Positions 16,148-25,399 of a DNA stretch of 61,238 bases are shown in pieces. Source of the DNA: Thermoleophilia bacterium (GTDB lineage: Bacteria > Actinomycetota > Thermoleophilia > Gaiellales > Gaiellaceae); contig JAICSH010000009.1 of assembly GCA_025936995.1 (NCBI GenBank), forward strand, positions 1 to 61,238, given 5' to 3'. Every line of letters starts with the position of its first letter. The stretch's first letter is position 1. Under the pieces are notes generated by a model. It did no database searches, was not told where the DNA came from, and saw only the letters and a program-made list of their open reading frames with translations. The position numbers and the translations under genes were made by a program.

Positions 16148-17073
16148 GCCTGCGCGACCTCCTTCGGGAGCCTGAAGTGGACGTCTTCCTTCGCGACCTC
16201 GATCTCTTCCGGCAACGCGTACCCGGCCTGGGCGAGCCTCGCCGCGGTGGCCCGGACGAGCTCCTCGGGCGTGGACGCGCCGGCGGTGAGCCCGATCGTC
16301 TCGTGGCCGTCGAGGAGCGCGGGATCGAGCTCGCTCTCTCCATCGACGAGGGTGGCCTGGGCGCCGGCCGACTGGGCGACCTCGACGAGCCGCTGCGCGT
16401 TCGAGCTCGTCTCGGAGCCGATCACGAGTACGAGCGTCGCGCCCTGGGAGACCATGGCCTTCACGGCGTCCTGGCGGTTCTGGGTCGCGTAGCAGATGTC
16501 GTCCGCGTGCGGCCGTCGGAGCGTGCCGAGGTGATCCCCGAGCGCGTCGACGATCGGAGCGACGTCGTCGAGCGAGAGGGTCGTCTGCGTGATCACGGCC
16601 ACGGGCTTGTCCGTGTCGAGCTCGAGCGCCTGCTCCGGCGACTCGATCACGACGGTCGAGTCCGGCCGCTCGCCGAGCGTCCCGATGACCTCGACGTGGT
16701 TCTTGTGGCCGACGAGGGCGACGAGGTGGCCGCTGTCGGCATACCGACGCGCCTCGGCGTGCACCTTGTTCACGAGCGGGCAGGTCGCGTCGACGACGCG
16801 CAGGCCGCGGCGCTCGGCGTTCTCCTTCACCGCCGGCGCGACGCCGTGCGCCGAGAGGACGCAGATCTCGCCCTCCGGGATCTCGGCCTCGTCCTCCACG
16901 AAGACCGCGCCGAGCTTTTCGAGCCGGCGCACGACGTGCTCGTTGTGGACGATCTGGTGGCGGACGTAGACCGGCGGCCCGTACTGCTCGAGCAGCCGCT
17001 CGACGATCTCGATCGCGCGATCGACGCCTGCGCAGAAGGAACGCGGCGCGGCGAGCAGGACGCGCCCCCTCAC
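16144..17073 (-). CDS. ispH: 4-Hydroxy-3-methylbut-2-enyl diphosphate reductase
   Basis: 309 residues. Last enzyme of the MEP pathway, making IPP and DMAPP with a [4Fe-4S] cluster. The three cluster cysteines are in APRSFCAGVDRA (residue 14), VVDATCPLVNKVH (near 98) and DDICYATQNRQ (near 193). The substrate motifs SAHGV, GHKNHVEVIG and TQTTLS are present. GTG 17073 overlaps the stop of hpnG as GTGA. Its place in the hopanoid operon ties precursor supply to squalene synthesis. Confidence 0.95.
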   Translation of the reverse strand: MRGRVLLAAPRSFCAGVDRAIEIVERLLEQYGPPVYVRHQIVHNEHVVRRLEKLGAVFVEDEAEIPEGEICVLSAHGVAPAVKENAERRGLRVVDATCPLVNKVHAEARRYADSGHLVALVGHKNHVEVIGTLGERPDSTVVIESPEQALELDTDKPVAVITQTTLSLDDVAPIVDALGDHLGTLRRPHADDICYATQNRQDAVKAMVSQGATLVLVIGSETSSNAQRLVEVAQSAGAQATLVDGESELDPALLDGHETIGLTAGASTPEELVRATAARLAQAGYALPEEIEVAKEDVHFRLPKEVAQA

Positions 17074-17645
17074 GTTGCCACCGCCTCTTCCAGCGCTTTC
17101 AGCGCGCGCAGCGCGCCTCGCATCGAGCGGAATGCATCGCCGCGACGCGTCGCGACCCAGCGGAGGAGGCCTGCGACGTTTGTGCGGCCGTCGGCGTGCA
17201 CCGTCCGGTCGACGCCTTCGACCGCGCTGCCCGCGTCGTCGGAGATCGCGCGGAGGACGCCGGCGAGCCGGCCGCTGCGCGCAAGGACGCCGCTCTCCAT
17301 GTCGACGGCGTCGGCGCCGCTCGCCTCCCGGAGGCGCGTGCGCTCGCCCGCGTCGTGGACGAGAACGTCGCCGCCGAGGACGACGCCGGCGCGGGCGCCG
17401 CGGACGCCGAGCCCCGGACCCTCCCAGAGCGTCGCACCGTTCGCGTCGACGACCCGGGTCGCGTCGAGGACGTCGCCCACGCGCAGCTCACCGAGCGACC
17501 CGGCGAGCCCGAACGAGACGAGACGCCCGTCGGGGACGCCGTTCGCGACGCAGACGCCGACACGCACGGCGTCGAGGCCGAGCCGCCGGGCGACCCGCTC
17601 CTCGGCGCTCGTGGCGCAAGCGAAGGTCAGCCCGTCAGCGTCCAT
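17070..17645 (-). CDS. hpnG: Hopanoid-associated nucleoside phosphorylase HpnG
   Basis: 191 residues from ATG 17645. Removes adenine from adenosylhopane, the step after HpnH, giving a ribosylhopane. The MTA/SAH nucleosidase family signature is visible as SGADAVDMESGVLA near residue 120, with FGLAGSLGELRVGDVL earlier. The frame stays open further upstream, but that part is antisense to hpnH and was rejected. The 5' end overlaps hpnH by 19 bases. Confidence 0.82.
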   Translation of the reverse strand: MDADGLTFACATSAEERVARRLGLDAVRVGVCVANGVPDGRLVSFGLAGSLGELRVGDVLDATRVVDANGATLWEGPGLGVRGARAGVVLGGDVLVHDAGERTRLREASGADAVDMESGVLARSGRLAGVLRAISDDAGSAVEGVDRTVHADGRTNVAGLLRWVATRRGDAFRSMRGALRALKALEEAVAT

Positions 17646-18631
17646 GCCAGGCTCCGTACGGTCTCCTTCAGGCTCCTCGAGGCCTCGTACGCCGCCGAAG
17701 GCTCGAAGCCGCAGTGGATCCCGCAGTGCTCGCACCGCGGATCGTTCCCGGGGCCGTACGCCTCCCAGTCCATGCCCTCGAGCAGCGCCTCGTAGGTGGG
17801 GAAGATCCCGTCGGTGAGGAGGTAGCACGGGCCCTTCCAGCCGTACGGGTTGCGCGTGATCGAGCCCCACGGCGCACACGTGAGCTCGCGCTCGCCGGTG
17901 AGGAAGTCCTGGTAGATCGGCGTGGCGATCCAGCGATAGCCGTGCTCCTTCGTCGCCGCGCGGATGGCTCGGAACTTCTCCTCGTGCTCGTCGCGCGTCA
18001 TCGTCAGCGCCGGATCGATCTGCGAGTACTGATAGCCGGGCGCGACGAGCATCCCGTCGATGCCGACCTCATCGGTGAGGTAGCGCATCATCTCGATGAC
18101 GTCGCCGACCTCGGTCTCCTTGAAGATCGTCGTGTTCGTCGTAACCCGGAAGCCGGCGGCGCGCGCCGTCTTGATCGCGTCGATCGCGATCTCCCAGAGG
18201 CCCGGGTAGTCGCAGACGTAGTCGTGGATCTCGCGCATCCCGTCGAGGTGGATGACGAAGCTCAGCCGGTTCGACGGCTCGAACCAGTCGAGGCACTGCT
18301 CGAGCCGGAGCGCGTTCGTGCACAGCTCGATCGTCTTGCCGAGCTCGAGCACCTGCGGGACGACCTCGTCGATCCCCTTGTAGACGAGGGGCTCGCCGCC
18401 GCAGATCGAGACGACGGGGGCCGGGCACTGGACGGCCGCGTCGACGCACTCCTCCACCGACAGGCGCGCGCGGTTCGACTCGTACTCGCGGATTTTCCCG
18501 CAGCCGATGCAGGCGATGTTGCACGCGAGCGTCGGCTCGAGCATGAGCACGAGCGGGTAGCGCTCGCCCTTGCGCTGCTGCGCGGCGACGTACTTGCCGA
18601 TCGAGACCGTCGAGGCGAGGGGGAACTTCAT
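17627..18631 (-). CDS. hpnH: Radical SAM adenosylhopane synthase HpnH
   Basis: 334 residues. Attaches the 5'-deoxyadenosyl group of SAM to diploptene, starting C35 hopanoid side-chain synthesis. The radical SAM cluster is CNIACIGC at residues 37-44, followed by the GGEPLVYKGIDEVV SAM-binding element. The C-terminal SPASM-like region has CAPWG, GPCYLLTDG and the cysteine set PRCEHCGIHCGFEP. The ATG overlaps the shc stop by four bases. Confidence 0.93.
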   Translation of the reverse strand: MKFPLASTVSIGKYVAAQQRKGERYPLVLMLEPTLACNIACIGCGKIREYESNRARLSVEECVDAAVQCPAPVVSICGGEPLVYKGIDEVVPQVLELGKTIELCTNALRLEQCLDWFEPSNRLSFVIHLDGMREIHDYVCDYPGLWEIAIDAIKTARAAGFRVTTNTTIFKETEVGDVIEMMRYLTDEVGIDGMLVAPGYQYSQIDPALTMTRDEHEEKFRAIRAATKEHGYRWIATPIYQDFLTGERELTCAPWGSITRNPYGWKGPCYLLTDGIFPTYEALLEGMDWEAYGPGNDPRCEHCGIHCGFEPSAAYEASRSLKETVRSLAWTLTG

Positions 18632-20415
18632 CCAGCCAACCTTTCTCTCAGGCGTCCGAGTGCGAGAAGCGGAAACGTGATGCGGTAGAGGTGATACCGA
18701 ATCATGAAGTCGAGGGGGAACCCTGTGCCGGTGAAGTGCTCCTCATGCCAGTCGCCGTCCGCTTGTTGAGCGGCACAGAGATAGTCTGCCGCCCGGCGGG
18801 TGGCCGAATCTTCAGCGTTTCCTGCGGCCACGTAGGCGAGTAGCGCCCAGGCCGTCTGCGATGCCGTCGCGAAGTTTGCGCGACCGCGCCACGCCGGATC
18901 GGCATAGGAGCGGATGTCCTCGCCGAAGCCGCCGCCCTCCTGCTGCACGGAGTCGAGCCAGGCGACCGCGCGGCGCACCGATGGATGGTCGTGAGGAATG
19001 CCGCACGCCTCGAGGCCCGGGAGCGCCGCCCCGGTGCCGTAGATGTGGTTGACGCCCCAGCGACCGAACCAGGAGCCGTCTTTTTCCTGCTCGGAGAGGA
19101 GCCACTCGACGCCGCGCTCCGCCGCCTCACGGTCGAGGCCCAGCGTCCCGAGCGTTTCGAGCGAGTGGGCGCTGACGTCGGCGCTCGGCTCGTCGGTCAC
19201 CTTGCCGAAGTCGCAAAACGGGATCTTGTAGAGCCACATCGCCTTGTTGTCCACGTCGAACGCTCCCCAGCCGCCGTCGCGCGACTGCATGCCGACGAGC
19301 CAGTCGACGCCACGGGCGATCGCGTCCTCTCCCCGGCCCAGCTCGTGCAGCGTCAACGCGACGACCGCGGTGTCGTCGACGTCGGGATAGAGGTCGTTCT
19401 CGAACTCGAACGCCCAGCCGCCGGCGGCGAGGTCAGGCGTGCGGATCGCCCAGTCGCCCTTGACCGTCACCTCTTCGCGGAGGAGGTAGTCGCCGGCCCG
19501 GCGCAGCCCCTCGTGGTCGGCGGGGACGCCGCAGGCTCGAAGCGCGAGCGCCGCGAGCGCGGTGTCCCACACCGGCGACTGGCACGCCTCGGGCCGCAGC
19601 CGCTCCCCATCCTCGACCATGAAGCCCTGCCAGCCCTCGACCGCCTTCCCGAGCGTCGGGTCGTCGAGCCCGTAGCCGAGCGCCGAGAGCGCGATGATCC
19701 CCCAGACCCACGGCGGCTGGATCCCGCCCCACGAGCCGTCCGCCTCCTGGCGCTCGCGGATCCACCGCTCGGCGACGGCTACTGCTCGCCTGCGCAGGGG
19801 GTTCGGCCTACCGGGAGTGCGCGTCCGTCCCGGGATCGCACCGATCGCGGCCAGGTCGACGTCGGCGGGGCGCACGGGCCGCAGGGACTGCGCGACCGCG
19901 AGCGCGACGAACGTCTGGCGCGCCCAGCAGGAGAAGTTGTAGATCGAGAAGGGCGCCGACGGAGGCAGCAGGACGAGCTCGGGCGGGATCGGCACCATCC
20001 GCTGCCACGGCCATTGCCCGAGCAGGGCCATGAAGCATTTCGTGAAGAGACGGCTCTTCGGGATCCCGCCCTCGCTGCGGATGTACGCGAGCGCCTTCGG
20101 GCCGGGATCGACGCCCGCCAGCCGGCACGCGACGTACGCCTCGATCGACGTGGAGAGGTCCGCCGGCCCCTCGAACCAGATCGACCACGTCCCGTCGTCG
20201 CGCATCCTCGCGAGGAGCTCGTTCGCGATCCGCCGGTCGAGCTCCGGCGTGCGCAGGCCGAGGTGGTGGTGCCAGAAGAGATGCTGAGCCGTCATCGTCA
20301 CGTTCGACTCGAGCTCGCCGGCCCAGACGCCGTCCGGTCGTTGCAGCTCGAGCAGCCGGCGCGTGCCGCGCTCGATCGCGGCGTCGAGTTGGGTCAGCTC
20401 GGCGATGGCGGCCAT
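18628..20415 (-). CDS. shc: Squalene-hopene cyclase
   Basis: 595 residues, slightly shorter than many bacterial cyclases. Cyclises squalene to hopene and hopanol at the membrane. The protonating motif DVDDTAVVAL (DxDD) lies near residue 355. Repeated QW motifs are seen (for example QEADGSWGG, QSRDGGWGAFD, QEKDGSWFGRWG, QQADGDWHEE). The C-terminus FTGTGFPLDFMIRYHLYRITFPLLALG is typical. One base separates it from hpnE upstream. Confidence 0.95.
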   Translation of the reverse strand: MAAIAELTQLDAAIERGTRRLLELQRPDGVWAGELESNVTMTAQHLFWHHHLGLRTPELDRRIANELLARMRDDGTWSIWFEGPADLSTSIEAYVACRLAGVDPGPKALAYIRSEGGIPKSRLFTKCFMALLGQWPWQRMVPIPPELVLLPPSAPFSIYNFSCWARQTFVALAVAQSLRPVRPADVDLAAIGAIPGRTRTPGRPNPLRRRAVAVAERWIRERQEADGSWGGIQPPWVWGIIALSALGYGLDDPTLGKAVEGWQGFMVEDGERLRPEACQSPVWDTALAALALRACGVPADHEGLRRAGDYLLREEVTVKGDWAIRTPDLAAGGWAFEFENDLYPDVDDTAVVALTLHELGRGEDAIARGVDWLVGMQSRDGGWGAFDVDNKAMWLYKIPFCDFGKVTDEPSADVSAHSLETLGTLGLDREAAERGVEWLLSEQEKDGSWFGRWGVNHIYGTGAALPGLEACGIPHDHPSVRRAVAWLDSVQQEGGGFGEDIRSYADPAWRGRANFATASQTAWALLAYVAAGNAEDSATRRAADYLCAAQQADGDWHEEHFTGTGFPLDFMIRYHLYRITFPLLALGRLRERLAG

Positions 20416-20416
20416 C

Positions 20417-21643
20417 TCAGGCCGTAACTCTGGCGGAAGCGCCGCTCAAGATGTGCTGAGCCGCGCGGCGGCCGCTGCGGATCGCGCTCTCCATCGTCGC
20501 CGGCCAGCCGGTGTCGGTCCAGGCCCCGGCGCGGGCCATGTTCAGGTGGGACGTCTCGACGCCGGGCCGCTGCACGCCGGGCCGCAGGGCGATCGTCGCG
20601 TACGGCTCGCGGCTGACGCGCGACCAGAGCAGCTCAGCCTCGCCGAGCCGCTCGGTGAGCTGTCCGGCGATCCGCTCCACGAGCTCGCGTCCGCGCACCT
20701 CGAGCAGCTCGGGCACGCCGCTCGACACCACGGTGAGGTACTGGCCTGGCGCGCGCGGCGCATGGCCCAGCAGGCGGCCGCGATCGAAGACCCAATGCGC
20801 GTCGGTGCCGAGCAAGGCGGCGAGCGGCGCGTCGAGGATGGGCTGATCGAACCAGAGGTGGACGCTGACGATCGGCGAGTCCTCGAGCGCCGGCTCCGCC
20901 TCGCCGAGCAGACGCGCGCTCTCTCGCGGCGGGACGGCGAGAACGACCGCGTCTGCATCGAGCTGGTCGAGCGTCTCGACGCGCTGCTCGAGCCGGATCC
21001 GGTCACCCAGCGCCCGGCCCGCCGCGTCCCCGTGCATCAAGCCGAGCGGCTTCGCCGGCAGGACGAGATCGCTGTTCGCGCGCGGGCCGAGCAGGGCCGT
21101 CCGCACGGTGAACAGGCCGGCTTCGGCGTCGACCTCGTCCGCCGGGAGATTGAGCGCGGGCCGGATGAAGACGTCCCAGAAGCGGTCGATGGACCGGGTC
21201 GTCTCTCCCAGCCGCCTCAGCAGGGCTCCGAAGGTTTCCTGCGGCTGCGAGTGCGCGGAGCGCAGGCGCAGGATGGTCGCCGGGAGACGAGACCGGTCTC
21301 GAAGCGGCAGATGCGAGTATCTGAGCAGAGCCGGCAGGCTGGGGGCGATCGTCGCGAACCGCCCGTCCGTGCCCAGGACCGGCAGCCCCAGCCGCGTGCG
21401 GAGGTAGGAGCCGCTCTCGCCGATCCGGTCGAGGAAGCGGAGGTACTCGGTGAAGCAGCCGAGAGCGATGTGCTGGCCGTTGTCCGGAGGCGGACCCGGA
21501 TCGCCCTTGCGCTCGGGCAGGGTCTGGACCGCCCCGCCGAGGGTCGGCCTCGCCTCGAGCACCGTCACGTCGTGCCCGGCGTCGACGAGATCCAGCGCCG
21601 CCGCGAGGCCCGCGAGACCTCCGCCCACGACGGCGACCTTCAT
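20417..21643 (-). CDS. hpnE: FAD-dependent squalene-forming oxidoreductase HpnE
   Basis: 408 residues from ATG 21643. Reduces hydroxysqualene to squalene, the last step of the HpnCDE route. The FAD-binding dinucleotide motif VAVVGGGLAGLAAALDLVDAG opens the protein. Phytoene-desaturase-like elements include GGAVQTLP and the C-terminal AGAWTDTGWPATMESAIRSG. The upstream continuation of the frame is antisense to hpnD and was not included. It overlaps hpnD by four bases. Confidence 0.9.
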   Translation of the reverse strand: MKVAVVGGGLAGLAAALDLVDAGHDVTVLEARPTLGGAVQTLPERKGDPGPPPDNGQHIALGCFTEYLRFLDRIGESGSYLRTRLGLPVLGTDGRFATIAPSLPALLRYSHLPLRDRSRLPATILRLRSAHSQPQETFGALLRRLGETTRSIDRFWDVFIRPALNLPADEVDAEAGLFTVRTALLGPRANSDLVLPAKPLGLMHGDAAGRALGDRIRLEQRVETLDQLDADAVVLAVPPRESARLLGEAEPALEDSPIVSVHLWFDQPILDAPLAALLGTDAHWVFDRGRLLGHAPRAPGQYLTVVSSGVPELLEVRGRELVERIAGQLTERLGEAELLWSRVSREPYATIALRPGVQRPGVETSHLNMARAGAWTDTGWPATMESAIRSGRRAAQHILSGASARVTA

Positions 21644-22443
21644 CGCACGAGCCCTCGCGCCACGACGGCGAGCTTGCGCGGAGTCGAGAGGCACATCTTC
21701 TCGCCGAACACGTCGAACCCCGCTGCCTCGATCCGGTCGAGCGTCTCGCGATAGAGCCCCGCAAACGTGCCCACGCAGAGCGCGCTCCGGCGATCGAGCG
21801 ACTCGAGCAGCCGCAGCCCCTCGGCGAGGTGCGCCCGCGCCCGGGCCGCCTGGAAGGCCATCAGCTCCCGGAACTCCGGCGACGGCGCGAGCTCCTCGAC
21901 ACCGAAGGCGGCGAGCTCGTCCTGTGGGAGGTAGACGCGGCCGAGCCGCCGGTCCTCGTCGACGTCGCGGACGATGTTGATCAGCTGGAGCGCGATCCCC
22001 AGCGTCATCGCGCGCTCCGTGTCGCTTGAGCCGTACACGGGGACGCACGCGAGCCCGACCGCGCCGGCGACCTTTTCGCAGTAGCCGCGCAGCTCGCCGA
22101 AGTGGGCATAGAGGGACTGCTCCGTGTCCTGGAGACCGCCGTCGACGAGCGCGGCCAGCGGCTCGCGCGGGATGCCGAAGCGCTCCCGCGCGTCGCGAAG
22201 CGCGACGAACACCGGATCTGAGGGATCGCCGTCGAGCTCCGCCCGGAGCTCGTCGAGCCGCGCACGCTTCTGCTCGAGCGGCAGCTCGCCGTCGGCGACG
22301 TCGTCCACGCGACGCGCGAAGGCGTAGATCGCGGCGATCGCCTGCCGCTTCTCGCGCGGCAGCACCATGATCCCGTAGGCGAAGTTCTTCGCCTCGCGCC
22401 GCGTGATGCGCTCGACCTCGGCGTACGCCTCCTGCACGCTCAT
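21640..22443 (-). CDS. hpnD: Presqualene diphosphate synthase HpnD
   Basis: 267 residues. Joins two farnesyl diphosphates into presqualene diphosphate. Both aspartate-rich Mg sites are present: FARRVDDVADG near residue 46 and QLINIVRDVDEDRRLGRVYLP near 153. YGSSDTERAMTLGIALQ and the Y in SLYAHFGELRGYC also match the family. ATG start overlapping the hpnC stop by four bases. Confidence 0.92.
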   Translation of the reverse strand: MSVQEAYAEVERITRREAKNFAYGIMVLPREKRQAIAAIYAFARRVDDVADGELPLEQKRARLDELRAELDGDPSDPVFVALRDARERFGIPREPLAALVDGGLQDTEQSLYAHFGELRGYCEKVAGAVGLACVPVYGSSDTERAMTLGIALQLINIVRDVDEDRRLGRVYLPQDELAAFGVEELAPSPEFRELMAFQAARARAHLAEGLRLLESLDRRSALCVGTFAGLYRETLDRIEAAGFDVFGEKMCLSTPRKLAVVARGLVR

Positions 22444-23246
22444 CGCACGAGGACGAGCGCGGCCTCACGGGCGAGCCGGGCGCGAGACGGCCGCGGCCGC
22501 CCGCTGAAGATGTCCCAGCCGGCGGCTTCGAGCGCGTCGAGAGCGGCGAGCCCGCCGCGGGCGAACAGAGCGACCGCGCGGCCGAGCCGGCCGCCGATCC
22601 GGTCGCGCAGCACCTCCCCCGCGGCGAGGAGCTCCGCCGCGCGCTGCGCCTCGAAGCGCAACAGAGCACGAAGATCCTCGCCCGGCCGGTCGAGCGGAGG
22701 ATCGCCGAACGTCCGCCGGTCCTCCACCGGCAGATAGATGCGACCGAGCTCGAGATCGCGCGGCACGTCCTGGAGGAAGTTCACGAGCTGGAGCCCGGTG
22801 CACACGGAGTCGCTCGCCGCGACGAGCCCTGCATCGTCGAGCCGGCGCAGGACGCCGAGCACAAGCCGCCCGCATGGATCCGCCGAGTGGACGCAGTAGT
22901 TCTTCAGGTCCGCCCACGTCTCGTATTCGGTCACGCGCTGGTCCATGCGGTTCGCCTCGATCAGCCGCAGGAACGGCTCGCGCGGCAGGTCGAACTCGCG
23001 GATCGTCGACTGGACGTTGCGCAGCACCGGCCACGCCGCATCCCCGGCGAAGGCCGCATCGACCTCACGCTCGAGCTCGCCGAGAGCCGCAAGCCGGTCG
23101 CCCTCGTAGGCGTCTCCAAGCTCGTCGACGAGCCGTGCGTAGCAGTAGAGAGCGCGGATGTGCGGCCGCAGGGGACGCGGGAAGAGAACCGAGCCGACGG
23201 GGAAGTTCTCGCCGGTGGCACGTGCTGCGATGTCGGCGAGCTCCAC
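22440..23246 (-). CDS. hpnC: Hydroxysqualene synthase HpnC
   Basis: 268 residues. Hydrolyses presqualene diphosphate to hydroxysqualene. Trans-isoprenyl synthase fold with LYCYARLVDELGD near residue 36 as a modified first aspartate site, and LQLVNFLQDVPRDLELGRIYLP as the second. The typical N-terminus GENFPVGSVLFPRPLRPHI is present. It is the first gene of the operon, with 76 bases to the divergent STAS gene. The GTG at 23246 lacks a clear Shine-Dalgarno. Confidence 0.9.
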   Translation of the reverse strand: MELADIAARATGENFPVGSVLFPRPLRPHIRALYCYARLVDELGDAYEGDRLAALGELEREVDAAFAGDAAWPVLRNVQSTIREFDLPREPFLRLIEANRMDQRVTEYETWADLKNYCVHSADPCGRLVLGVLRRLDDAGLVAASDSVCTGLQLVNFLQDVPRDLELGRIYLPVEDRRTFGDPPLDRPGEDLRALLRFEAQRAAELLAAGEVLRDRIGGRLGRAVALFARGGLAALDALEAAGWDIFSGRPRPSRARLAREAALVLVR

Positions 23247-23322
23247 CCGGTCATTCTTGCTTGAATGGCCGCACGAGCGGCGGGCGGCGCCGCGCGCTGC
23301 CGAGAAGGAAGGGAGCCAGGTC

Positions 23323-23706
23323 TTGACCGACGATCGAGCACCGGATCCCGGGACGTCCGGAGGACACGAAGCCGCGGTGACCGGAGTCGACCGCCGCGAC
23401 GGCGCGGTCGTCGTCTCCCTCGCCGGCGAGCTCGACCTCTATAACGCCGAGGAGGTGCGCAGCGCGCTGCTCGATGCCTGCGCGGCACAGCCGCAGGTGC
23501 TCGTCGTCGATCTCGAGGAGGTCCGCTTCATCGACTCCACGGCCCTCGGCGTGCTGATCGAGGCTCGCTCGAGGATGACCGACCGCGGCGGCTTCCGGCT
23601 CGCCGCGCCCGGGCTCGAGACGCGTCGCGCGCTGGAGGTGTCCGGCCTCGACCGGCATTTCGCCGTCCACGACACGGTCTCGGAGGCGCTCGAAACGGCC
23701 CCCTGA
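23323..23706 (+). CDS. STAS-domain anti-sigma factor antagonist
   Basis: 127 residues from TTG 23323, with AAGGAAGGGAG about ten bases upstream. One STAS domain (about 20-125), including VVVSLAGELDLYNAEEVRSAL and the phospho-acceptor loop FIDSTALGVLIEARSRM, where the serine of DST is the usual kinase target. Such proteins bind a kinase-type anti-sigma factor and free a sigma factor. No kinase partner is adjacent; the degenerate kinase at 1.3-1.8 kb is far away and of another class. Confidence 0.85.
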   Translation: MTDDRAPDPGTSGGHEAAVTGVDRRDGAVVVSLAGELDLYNAEEVRSALLDACAAQPQVLVVDLEEVRFIDSTALGVLIEARSRMTDRGGFRLAAPGLETRRALEVSGLDRHFAVHDTVSEALETAP

Positions 23707-23744
23707 TCCAGGCGACCGCCTCGATCCCTTCACTACGCCTACCG

Positions 23745-24980
23745 ATGACCCGCGACACCTTGCTGCCCCCTGAATCGCTCGCGCGCTACGCCGACGCGAT
23801 CGTGCAGGCGTCGCTCGGGATCGAGGATGGCGACACGCTCGTCGTCCAGGGGGAGCCCGAGCACCGGGAGCTTCTCGTCGCCGTCGCCGGCTCCGCGTAC
23901 CGGGCGGGCGCACGCTTCGTCGACGTCGTCACCGCGGACCCGCTGGTGATGCGCGCGCGGCTCCTGCACGGCAGTGACGACGCGATCGGAGCGCTCTCCC
24001 CCTGGTCGCGCCGGCGCCTCAGAGAGGTGTCCGGACCGCGCGGTGCGCTCGCCGCCATCGCCGGCGACGGAGAGGCCGGCTACCTCGACGGGGTGAAGCC
24101 CGAGCGGATCGCGACCGACTACTCGCGGCTGGCGAAGCAGCTCGCGTTCCTCCGCCGGGCGCAGCTGAACATGCGTGCGCGCTGGGTCATCGCCGGCTGG
24201 CCGACCGACCACTGGGCCGGACAGGTCTATTCGGGGCTCGAGCCTCTCAAGGCAAAGCGCCGCCTGGCGCGGGATCTTCTCCACTTCTGCCGTCTCGGCG
24301 ACAAGGACGGAAAGGGGACGAGCGCTTGGCTCAAGCACGTGCGCACGCTCAGTCGTCGCTCGGCGAAGCTGTCGAAGCTCGGTCTCACTCGCCTCGAGCT
24401 CCGCGGGCCCGGGACGGAGCTCGACCTCGGCTTCGTCGCAGGAACCCGCTGGCTCGGCGGCCAGGAAGAGCTCGTCGACGGCCGCATGCTCGCCTCGAAC
24501 ATGCCCACGGAGGAGGTCTTCACCAGCCCGGATCCGCGCGCGACGAACGGCACCTTCCGCTGCACGTTCCCGCTTTCGTTCCGCGGCCGGCTGATCGAGG
24601 GGCTCAGGGGGGAGTTCTCGAACGGCCGGCTCGTCCGGCTCGAGGCCGACTCCGACGACGATCGGGACTTCGTCGCGGCGTACATCGACACGGACAAGAT
24701 GGGGCGGCGGCTCGGCGAGGTCGCGCTCGTCGACGCCTCGTCGCGGATCGGCCAGACCGGCCGGATCTACTACAACACGCTGCTCGACGAGAACGCCGCC
24801 GCGCACTTCGCGTTCGGCAGTGGTTTCGGCGGCACGCGTTCGGAAACACCTGCACGTGGGGTGAACCGATCGGTGATCCATCTCGACGTGATGATCGGGG
24901 GAGCGAAGCTGGAGGCGACCGGCGTCAACGCGCGAGGGCGGCGCATTCCGTTGATCCGCGAGGGGGCCTGGCAGATCTGA
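23745..24980 (+). CDS. Aminopeptidase, M29 family
   Basis: 411 residues. Cobalt- or zinc-dependent exopeptidase of the thermophilic M29 group. Metal ligands fit NMPTEEVFTSPD near residue 255, GEVALVD near 325, YNTLLDENAAAHFAFG near 345 and NRSVIHLDVMIGG near 375. The N-terminal domain (about 1-120) has VVQGEPEHRELLVAVA. The ATG follows STAS by 38 bases on the same strand, so read-through is possible. Confidence 0.88.
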   Translation: MTRDTLLPPESLARYADAIVQASLGIEDGDTLVVQGEPEHRELLVAVAGSAYRAGARFVDVVTADPLVMRARLLHGSDDAIGALSPWSRRRLREVSGPRGALAAIAGDGEAGYLDGVKPERIATDYSRLAKQLAFLRRAQLNMRARWVIAGWPTDHWAGQVYSGLEPLKAKRRLARDLLHFCRLGDKDGKGTSAWLKHVRTLSRRSAKLSKLGLTRLELRGPGTELDLGFVAGTRWLGGQEELVDGRMLASNMPTEEVFTSPDPRATNGTFRCTFPLSFRGRLIEGLRGEFSNGRLVRLEADSDDDRDFVAAYIDTDKMGRRLGEVALVDASSRIGQTGRIYYNTLLDENAAAHFAFGSGFGGTRSETPARGVNRSVIHLDVMIGGAKLEATGVNARGRRIPLIREGAWQI

Positions 24981-24982
24981 GG

Positions 24983-25399
24983 GTGACGGTAGGGGTCCTT
25001 GCCCTGCTCGTGGTGCTGGCCGTGGTGGCGGCCGGCTGCGGCGGCGGCAGCAGTTCAGATCAGCAGACGACGACGCGCGCGGCGAGTGGGCCGGCGAGCT
25101 GCCATCTCTCCGCGAAGCAGCGCCGGGTCATGAAGCGGGCCAATCGCATGATCGCGGACATGCACCGGCTCGAGGCGCCGCTGAAGACGGTGCACGACCA
25201 CGGGCCGACCAAGCTCGAGCTCGAGCTGAACAGCTTCATGCTCTCCATCGGCGTCCTGCCGGTCTTCCAGCGCGAGCTGCTCATCCGCGAGGCGAAGGCG
25301 GCGGTCGGCCTATGCCATGACTGCTTCGAGGCCCTCGAATCGATGGAGCCGGCGGTCCAGACCCGGGCCGGCGAATCCCCGTGCGCGCCGGGGGTCTAG
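24983..25399 (+). CDS. Small cysteine-containing lipoprotein, unknown
   Basis: 138 residues from GTG 24983, two bases after the aminopeptidase stop. The signal helix VTVGVLALLVVLAVVAAGC ends in a lipobox, then a Gly/Ser/Thr linker. The mature part is mostly helical (HLSAKQRRVMKRANRMIADM, KLELELNSFMLSIGVL) with cysteines in SCHLS, LCHDCF and PCAPG. No family recognised. The 3' end overlaps the broken HIT gene by four bases. Confidence 0.68.
   Translation: MTVGVLALLVVLAVVAAGCGGGSSSDQQTTTRAASGPASCHLSAKQRRVMKRANRMIADMHRLEAPLKTVHDHGPTKLELELNSFMLSIGVLPVFQRELLIREAKAAVGLCHDCFEALESMEPAVQTRAGESPCAPGV

Noticed and set aside
22369-23246. Alternative longer starts for hpnE and other operon genes
   Set aside because: The extra upstream codons run antisense to or out of frame with the preceding hpn genes and precede the conserved FAD motif; the internal ATG with four-base overlap fits the operon pattern.
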